From positions 62,001 through 126,000 of the forward strand of contig DASYAL010000102.1 in NCBI GenBank assembly GCA_036501365.1: a DNA stretch of 64,000 bases. The letters are read 5' to 3'. Every line of letters begins with the position of its first letter. Position 1 is the stretch's first letter. Of the stretch, positions 58,867 through 64,000 are shown in pieces. Source of the DNA: CAIKMD01 sp036501365. GTDB lineage: Bacteria; Pseudomonadota; Alphaproteobacteria; ATCC43930; CGMCC-115725. The translations under genes were made by a program, and so were the position numbers. Below the pieces are notes generated by a model, which worked only from the letters and a program-made list of their open reading frames with translations, was not told the origin of the DNA and did no database searches.

Positions 58867-59732
58867 CTCGCCCTGTAGCGCTGCTCCAGTCTCATGTAGT
58901 CGGGCAGGCCGACGAGCCGCGTCACCTCGTCGAAGCCGGCAAGCGGCGGCGCTTTCGCCATGTCGTCCGCCTTCAGCGCCTTCAGTGTCGATTGCATCGC
59001 CTGCACCGCGGCGTGGATCAGCACGTTGTAGGTGACGATGTCGAAGCCCATCGCCTTCAATTCGGCGCGCGATTTGACCGGCGTCTTCGGCATCATGTTG
59101 GCGAGCTTCGGATGCTTGAAGCGGCGGCCGAAATCCTTGAGCTCGGCCTCGGTCTCGAGCGCCTCGGCGAAGATGATGTCGGCGCCGGCGGCGACGAAAT
59201 CCTCGCACCGCGCCATCGCCTCGTCGAAGCCGACGGCGCCGCGCGCATCGGTGCGGGCGAGGATCATCAGGTCGGCGCCGGCGTCGTTGCGTGCCTCGAC
59301 GGCGGCGCGGATCTTGTGACGCGCTTCCTCGCGCGAAATCACCTCGCGCTTGCCGCCGTAATGACCGCATTTCTTCGGCCAGATCTGATCCTCGATCAGG
59401 ATCACCGCGGCCCCGGCGCGGGCGAATTCGGCGACGGTGCGGCGGACATTCATCGCATTGCCGTAGCCGGTATCGCCGTCGGCGATGATCGGGAAGCCGG
59501 GATTGGCGGAACAGGTGTTGTGGACGGCGGTGACGACCTCGGTGAAATCGATGAGGCCGGCATCGGGCATGGCGAAGCCGATCGCCGCGATGCCGAAGCC
59601 GCCCAAGAGCGCCAGCGGGAAACCCGCCTCCTGGCTGAGTCTCGCCGAAAGCGGGTCGGCGATCACCGGGCAAACCAGGATTTCGGGTCCGCCCAAGAGG
59701 CTGCGGAGTTTCTGCGCGCCGTTCTGAGCCAT
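58863..59732 (-). CDS. Isocitrate lyase/PEP mutase family enzyme (carboxyvinyl-phosphonate/methylisocitrate type)
   Basis: 289 residues from ATG 59732 (AAGGAA upstream). PIIADGDTGYGNAMNVRRTV holds the metal-binding DGDTGYG; IEDQIWPKKCGHYGGK is the family KxCGH active-site loop with the catalytic Cys; ARTDARGAVGFDEAMARC and the EALE strand follow. Possible reactions are C-C lysis of 2-methylisocitrate-like acids, oxaloacetate decarboxylation or phosphonate chemistry; KKCGHYGGK favours a lyase. Monocistronic, facing hppD; its promoter region (about 210 bp) is shared with hyuA. A far longer open frame upstream is antisense to hyuA and is not part of it. Confidence 0.9.
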   Translation of the reverse strand: MAQNGAQKLRSLLGGPEILVCPVIADPLSARLSQEAGFPLALLGGFGIAAIGFAMPDAGLIDFTEVVTAVHNTCSANPGFPIIADGDTGYGNAMNVRRTVAEFARAGAAVILIEDQIWPKKCGHYGGKREVISREEARHKIRAAVEARNDAGADLMILARTDARGAVGFDEAMARCEDFVAAGADIIFAEALETEAELKDFGRRFKHPKLANMMPKTPVKSRAELKAMGFDIVTYNVLIHAAVQAMQSTLKALKADDMAKAPPLAGFDEVTRLVGLPDYMRLEQRYRAS

Positions 59733-59942
59733 TGATGAATTCCTTGCAATGATCGAGACAATGATCGGAAGCCGGTTCGCATCAGTGTGGCCCAGCCCCG
59801 CACGCGCCGAAAGAGCCGTGAGCGAACGCGCCGGGCAAAAGGGATTGCGTCGCTCCGCGGCGTCCGCGATAGTCGCGCCGGACCAGCCCGGTGGGACAAT
59901 CAACCGGGGTGGTACCCAATCATTGGTGAGAGGCGAAACATC

Positions 59943-61979
59943 GTGATTTTTCTGGCGGTTGATATTGGGGGGACGTTCACCGATCTGATCGCCTTCGATG
60001 ATCGCAGTGGGCGGTTTTATCAAGCGAAGAGCCTGACCACCCCGCGCAACCACGTCGACGGCATTATTGATTGCATCAAGAAGAGCGATATCGACCCGAA
60101 GACGATCGACAATCTCATCCATGGCTCGACCACGGCGATCAATACGCTGATCGAGCGCAAGGGCGCGAAAGTCGGCCTCATCGTCACCCGCGGCACGCGC
60201 GACGTCTATGCGATCGGCCGCGGCAACCGTCCCGAAGCCTACAATCTCTTCTTCCACCGGCCGAAGCCGCTGGTGCCGCGCCATCTGACGCTCGAAGCCA
60301 ACGAGCGGCTCTACGCCTCCGGCGAAGAGCGCGAGGCGCTCGATCCGGCGAGCGTGCGCACGGCCTGCGAAGTCTTCGCCAAGGAAGGCGTCGAGGCGGT
60401 CGCGGTATGCTTCCTTCATTCCTATGCCAATCCCGAACATGAGCAGCAGGCGGGTGAGATCGTCCAGGCGGCGCTGCCCAAGGCCTATGTCTCCCAGAGC
60501 AACGAGATCCTGCGCGAATACCGCGAATACGAGCGCATCTCGACCACGGTGGTGAATGCCTATATCGGCCCGGTGGTCGGCGGCTATGTCCGCAACCTGC
60601 AGCAGCGGCTCGAAAGCATCGGCTTCAAGGGCGAACTCGCGATCATGCAGTCGAATGGCGGCGTGATGGCGCCGCAGACCGCGATCAAGCGCCCGGTGAC
60701 GATGATGGAATCGGGGCCGGTCGGCGGCATCATCGCCTCGGCCGAGATCGGCCGCGCCCTCGGCTTCAACAATGTCGTTTCCTTCGACATGGGCGGCACC
60801 ACGGCGAAAGCCAGCCTCGTCCGCGAAGGCGAGGCGACCATGTCCGAGGGCTATTATGTCGGCGGCTATGCCGCGGGCCATCCGGTGATGACGCCGGTGG
60901 TCGATGTCGTCGAGGTCGGCGCCGGCGGCGGCTCGATCGCTTCGATCGACGATGTCGGCGCGTTGAAGGTCGGCCCGCAAAGCTCGGGCGCCGAGCCGGG
61001 TCCGATCTGCTACAGCCGCGGCGGCACCGAGCCGACGATCACCGACGCGAATGTCATCCTCGGCCGTATCGGCGCGCATGACTTCCTCGGCGGCGAGATG
61101 GACCTCGATCTTGAAGCGGCGAAGAAGGGCACGCTCGAGAAGGTGGGAAAGCCGCTCAATATGACCGCGGAGGAGGCGTCGCGCGCGATCGTCCAGATCG
61201 CGATTGCCAAGATGTCGCTCGCGGTGCGCGAGGTCTCGGTCGAGAAAGGCTACGATCCGCGCGATTTCGTGCTCGTCGCGTCGGGCGGCGGCGGCCCGCC
61301 GCATGCCGTCGCGATCGCGCGCGAACTCTTCATCCCGACCGTCATCGTCCCGCGCTTTCCGGCGCATTTCTCGGCCGTGGGCATGCTGATGGCGGATGAG
61401 CGGCACGACCTCGTGCGCACCTATCTGGCCGAGCTCGGCGCTGCGGATTTCGAGACGGTGCGCCGGATCACCGAGGAGCTTTCGGTTGAGGCCTACAAGC
61501 TCCTCGGGCGCAAGGACAACGTCAACCTGCAGGTGCTGTTCGATCTGCGCTATGTCGGCCAGGAATTCACCCTGCCGGTGCCGGTCAAGCCCGAGCATCT
61601 TGCCATGGCCGATCGCAAGTCGATCCGCGCCGCTTTCGACGAGCTGCACGAACAGCGCTACGCGCATCACGCCACCGACGAGCCGGTCGAGATCATCAAT
61701 GTGCGTCTCGTCGCGCTCGGCCGGCGCTCGAAGCTGGTGCCGCCGCCGCTCGCCAAGTCGGGCACGCTGGCGCCGCGCGAGAAGCGCCCGGTGCTCTTCG
61801 ACCAGGGCGGTCCAGTCGACTGCCCGGTCTATGATCGCGAGAAGCTGAAGCCCGGCGACAAGTTCAAGGGGCCGGCCCTCGTCAGCGAATACGCCTCGAC
61901 CACCGTCATCTTTCCTGGCGACGAGCTCGCCGTGGCCGATACCGGCGAACTCATCATCACCGTGGGACACGCAAAATGA
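59943..61979 (+). CDS. hyuA: N-methylhydantoinase A / acetone carboxylase beta-type ATPase subunit (HyuA)
   Basis: 678 residues from GTG 59943. LAVDIGGTFTDLIAFD is the first phosphate-binding loop of the ASKHA fold, MGGTTAKASLV the second, and GAGGGSIASID with ASGGGGPPHAVAIAREL the adenosine part. STTAINTLIERKGAKVGLI is the family N-terminal signature. It phosphorylates or hydrolyses ATP to open hydantoin, oxoproline or similar rings or to activate ketones, together with HyuB. GAGAGG lies 8 nt before the GTG. Overlaps hyuB by ATGA. Substrate cannot be told. Confidence 0.93.
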   Translation: MIFLAVDIGGTFTDLIAFDDRSGRFYQAKSLTTPRNHVDGIIDCIKKSDIDPKTIDNLIHGSTTAINTLIERKGAKVGLIVTRGTRDVYAIGRGNRPEAYNLFFHRPKPLVPRHLTLEANERLYASGEEREALDPASVRTACEVFAKEGVEAVAVCFLHSYANPEHEQQAGEIVQAALPKAYVSQSNEILREYREYERISTTVVNAYIGPVVGGYVRNLQQRLESIGFKGELAIMQSNGGVMAPQTAIKRPVTMMESGPVGGIIASAEIGRALGFNNVVSFDMGGTTAKASLVREGEATMSEGYYVGGYAAGHPVMTPVVDVVEVGAGGGSIASIDDVGALKVGPQSSGAEPGPICYSRGGTEPTITDANVILGRIGAHDFLGGEMDLDLEAAKKGTLEKVGKPLNMTAEEASRAIVQIAIAKMSLAVREVSVEKGYDPRDFVLVASGGGGPPHAVAIARELFIPTVIVPRFPAHFSAVGMLMADERHDLVRTYLAELGAADFETVRRITEELSVEAYKLLGRKDNVNLQVLFDLRYVGQEFTLPVPVKPEHLAMADRKSIRAAFDELHEQRYAHHATDEPVEIINVRLVALGRRSKLVPPPLAKSGTLAPREKRPVLFDQGGPVDCPVYDREKLKPGDKFKGPALVSEYASTTVIFPGDELAVADTGELIITVGHAK

Positions 61980-63730
61980 CGACGAAGCTCGATCCCGTCA
62001 CCCTCGAAGTCGTGCGCAGCGCGCTGCCGGCGATCGCCACCGAAATGGCGGCCGATCTCCACCGCACCTCCTACAACATGATGATCTACGAGGTGCGCGA
62101 CTTCTGTACCGCGATGCTGCTGCCGGATGCGCGGCTCGTCTCGCAGAATGTCGGCGGCGTGTCCCATTTCGTCGCCGATCTCGGCGCGATCGTCGAGGAC
62201 GGGATGAAGCAGCACGGCGCTACAGGCTTCAAGACGGATGACGTGATCATCACCAACCACTCGCGCGTCGCCGGCCAGCACCTCAACAACGTGGTCATCT
62301 ACATGCCCTATTTCTTCAAGGGCGAGCTGCTCATGTTCTCGATGGTGCGCGCGCATTGGATCGATATCGGCGGCATGAGCACCGGCTTTGGCGCCGGCGC
62401 CGAGGTCGTCGATCCGTGGCAGGAAGGGCTGCAGCTCGACCAGCTCAAGATCTACGAGGCGGGCAAGGTCAACGAGGTGCTGCTCAAGGTCATCCGCGAC
62501 AACATCCGCTTCCCCGATTCCTCGCTCGGCGACATGCGGGCGCAGATCGCGGCCTGCCGCCTTGCGCATCGCCGCCTCGACGAGCTGTTCGAGAAATTCG
62601 GCAAGGCGACCATGCTCGAGGCGATCGAGCACATCTTCAAAGAGACCGAGATGAAGTGCCGCCGCACGGTCTCGGCCTTCCCCTCGGGCGTATACGAGGC
62701 GGAATCCTTCCTCGACAATGACGGCGTCAGCAAGGAGCCGGTGCGCATCCACGCCAAGGTCACGGTCGACCAGGAAAAGGGCGACATGACCATCGACCTC
62801 TCGGGCTGCTCCAAGGCGCGCAAGGCGGGCATCAACTCGCGCACTCTCGCCGGTGCGCGCGTCGCCTACAAGTCGCTGACCGCGCCGCTCGATCCGGTGA
62901 ATGAAGGCTCGTTCGCGGCGCTGAAGCACATCATCCCCGAAGGCAACATCATGATGGCGCAGTATCCGGCGCCGATGGCGGGCTGGAGCACCATCATCCC
63001 GACCGTGGTCGACACCATCGCCAAGGCGCTCGCCTCGGGCGCCAAGGACAAGATTCCGGCGGCGCATCTCGGCACGCTCGGTGCGGCGGTGGTGTTCTTC
63101 GGCCGCAATCCCAAGACCGGCAAAGCCTTCGTCGTGCAGAGCATCGAAGGTGGCGGCTGGGGCGGCCGGCCGCATGAGGATGGCGAGTCGGCTTCGGTGT
63201 CGGTATGCCAGGGCGACGTGCGCAACGGCTCGATCGAGGCGATCGAGATGAAGACGCCGGTGCTGATCGAGAGCCGCGGCATGCGCACCGATAGCGGCGG
63301 CCCGGGCAAGTTCCGCGGCGGCCTCGGCCTCGACGTGCATGTGCGCAATTTCGTCGAGGGCCGCTGGAACATGCATGCGCCGGCGCGGATCCATAATCCG
63401 CCCTGGGGTCTCTGGGGCGGCAAACCGGGCAATTCCAGCCGCTATCTCATGAAACTGCCGGGGGAGAATGCTTTCCAGGAAAAAGACGCGAACCGTGTGC
63501 CGACGCCGCCCGAGACCGAAGTCATCGTGCGCAGCAATGGCGGCGGCGGCTGGGGCGATCCGCTCGAGCGCGATCCCGACCGCGTCCGCCAGGACGTGAT
63601 TGAGGGCTATGTCACGCTCGATCATGCGCGCTCCGATTACGGCGTGGTGCTCAACTTGAAGGACAACTCGATCGATCAAGCGGCGACCGGAAAGCTGCGC
63701 GCCGAGCGGCGCGCCGGCGCGGCCGCCTAA
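61976..63730 (+). CDS. hyuB: Hydantoinase B/oxoprolinase (HyuB) family protein
   Basis: 584 residues. KLDPVTLEVVRSALPAIATEMA, NVGGVSHFVADLG, VAGQHLNNVVIYMPYFFKGE, GGWGGRPHEDGESASVS and GGGWGDPLERDP are the beta-subunit signatures, and it forms the active complex with HyuA. The start overlaps hyuA (ATGA). It is a paralogue of the protein at 46171 and shares long blocks with it, but is about 34 residues shorter at the C-terminus. Next gene downstream is a binding protein after 64 bp, mirroring the hyuB-binding-protein pairing at 46171-49000. Confidence 0.94.
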   Translation: MTTKLDPVTLEVVRSALPAIATEMAADLHRTSYNMMIYEVRDFCTAMLLPDARLVSQNVGGVSHFVADLGAIVEDGMKQHGATGFKTDDVIITNHSRVAGQHLNNVVIYMPYFFKGELLMFSMVRAHWIDIGGMSTGFGAGAEVVDPWQEGLQLDQLKIYEAGKVNEVLLKVIRDNIRFPDSSLGDMRAQIAACRLAHRRLDELFEKFGKATMLEAIEHIFKETEMKCRRTVSAFPSGVYEAESFLDNDGVSKEPVRIHAKVTVDQEKGDMTIDLSGCSKARKAGINSRTLAGARVAYKSLTAPLDPVNEGSFAALKHIIPEGNIMMAQYPAPMAGWSTIIPTVVDTIAKALASGAKDKIPAAHLGTLGAAVVFFGRNPKTGKAFVVQSIEGGGWGGRPHEDGESASVSVCQGDVRNGSIEAIEMKTPVLIESRGMRTDSGGPGKFRGGLGLDVHVRNFVEGRWNMHAPARIHNPPWGLWGGKPGNSSRYLMKLPGENAFQEKDANRVPTPPETEVIVRSNGGGGWGDPLERDPDRVRQDVIEGYVTLDHARSDYGVVLNLKDNSIDQAATGKLRAERRAGAAA

Positions 63731-63794
63731 AAGCTATCGGCCGCGCAGCGCCGCCCGCGAAAGCGGCGCTGCGCCGGTCGCCAGGGGAGGCGTG

Positions 63795-64000
63795 ATGCGC
63801 TCGAAATGGTTCGCCGGCGGCCGTGCCGCCGCCGCCGCGCTTGTCGCGTTCGGCATGCTGGCGCTTGGCGGCCGGCTCGCCGCCGCGCAAGAGCCGCTGC
63901 GCGTCGGCAAGGGCTTCCCCTCGCTTTTCCAGTTCACGCCGCTCGACGTCGGCATCGAGGAAGGCATCTTCAAAAAGCACGGCGTCGAAGTCGAGGCCTC
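63795..64000 (+). CDS. ABC-type solute-binding protein, NMT1/SsuA-like, 5' part only
   Basis: The first 68 codons lie in the window; the rest is beyond base 64000. AGGGGAGG precedes ATG 63795. A clear signal peptide (basic start, then AAAAALVAFGMLALGGRLAAAQ, cleaved about residue 34) is followed by PLRVGKGFPSLFQFTPLDVGIEEGIFKKHGVEVEA, very like the start of the paralogues at 14547 and 48041. It belongs to the hyuAB operon and would bind the substrate of that system. Confidence 0.85.
   Translation, partial: MRSKWFAGGRAAAAALVAFGMLALGGRLAAAQEPLRVGKGFPSLFQFTPLDVGIEEGIFKKHGVEVEA

Noticed and set aside
58863..61970. Single minus-strand open frame of about 1035 codons
   Set aside because: Only the last 289 codons have family sequence (PEP mutase/isocitrate lyase). 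The rest is antisense to hyuA and has the Arg/His/Asp/Gly-rich composition of a shadow frame.

Overview
The window is GC-rich, tightly packed bacterial DNA that is almost wholly coding. Overlapping ATGA junctions are frequent, and many short operons switch strand. The codon bias, the phhA-hppD pair, the fhs gene, the DUF2237, DUF3775 and CsbD proteins, the many solute-binding proteins and the palindromic repeats all suggest a free-living soil or rhizosphere alphaproteobacterium. I would guess a Hyphomicrobiales (Rhizobiales) or Reyranella-like lineage, but this is inference; no rRNA or other taxonomic marker is present. I saw no tRNA, rRNA, CRISPR array, IS element or prophage.

Layout. 1-2373 (-): glycosyltransferase 2, PlsC-type acyltransferase and a flavin halogenase-like enzyme, probably one end of an aryl-polyene or similar pigment cluster running off the left edge. 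2877-5059 (+): Rieske oxygenase with a solute-binding protein. 5125-5895: small DUF2237, Pro-rich and CsbD genes. 6009-9029 (-): amidohydrolase, Asp-box propeller and an unknown protein. 9210-12247 (+): two fumarylacetoacetate-hydrolase (FAH) family enzymes flanking a TRAP binding protein. 12244-19085: sirtuin, Mug glycosylase, bicupin, NMT1-type binding protein and a 1192-residue fused ABC exporter. 19150-22259: three single metabolic genes. 22408-29051 (+): a run of two cyclases, cupin, SDR, 3-hydroxyacyl-CoA dehydrogenase, cytochrome c/Vgb fusion, DUF3775 and MetE-like protein. 29080-30979 (-): dienelactone hydrolase, SnoaL-like protein and a His-rich PadR regulator. 31130-34558 (+): binding protein, then fhs and 5-formyl-THF cycloligase. 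34938-43938: an archaic (spore-coat-U type) chaperone-usher pilus locus. 44115-46035 (+): TPR protein and HMG-CoA-lyase-like enzyme. 46171-54539 (-): a seven-gene operon with an aryl-AMP ligase. 54667-58866 (+): Lon-like protease, phhA and hppD. 58863-59732 (-): PEP mutase/isocitrate lyase family enzyme. 59943-64000 (+): hyuA, hyuB and another binding protein cut by the window end.

Most of the window looks like accessory catabolism of aromatic and acidic compounds. Oxygenase, lyase, hydrolase and dehydrogenase genes are each paired with a periplasmic binding protein, but no TRAP or ABC importer permease or ATPase is present. Phenylalanine can be converted by phhA and hppD to homogentisate; homogentisate dioxygenase is not in view. 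The points I rate highest are: a five-gene paralogous pilin array with a usher carrying an unusual Ala/Pro-rich region; an uncharacterised seven-gene operon whose AMP ligase has a salicylate-type pocket and whose two M24 proteins have lost metal ligands; a Lon-type protease whose ATPase motifs look destroyed while its Ser-Lys dyad is kept; and a probable flavin halogenase at the left edge.
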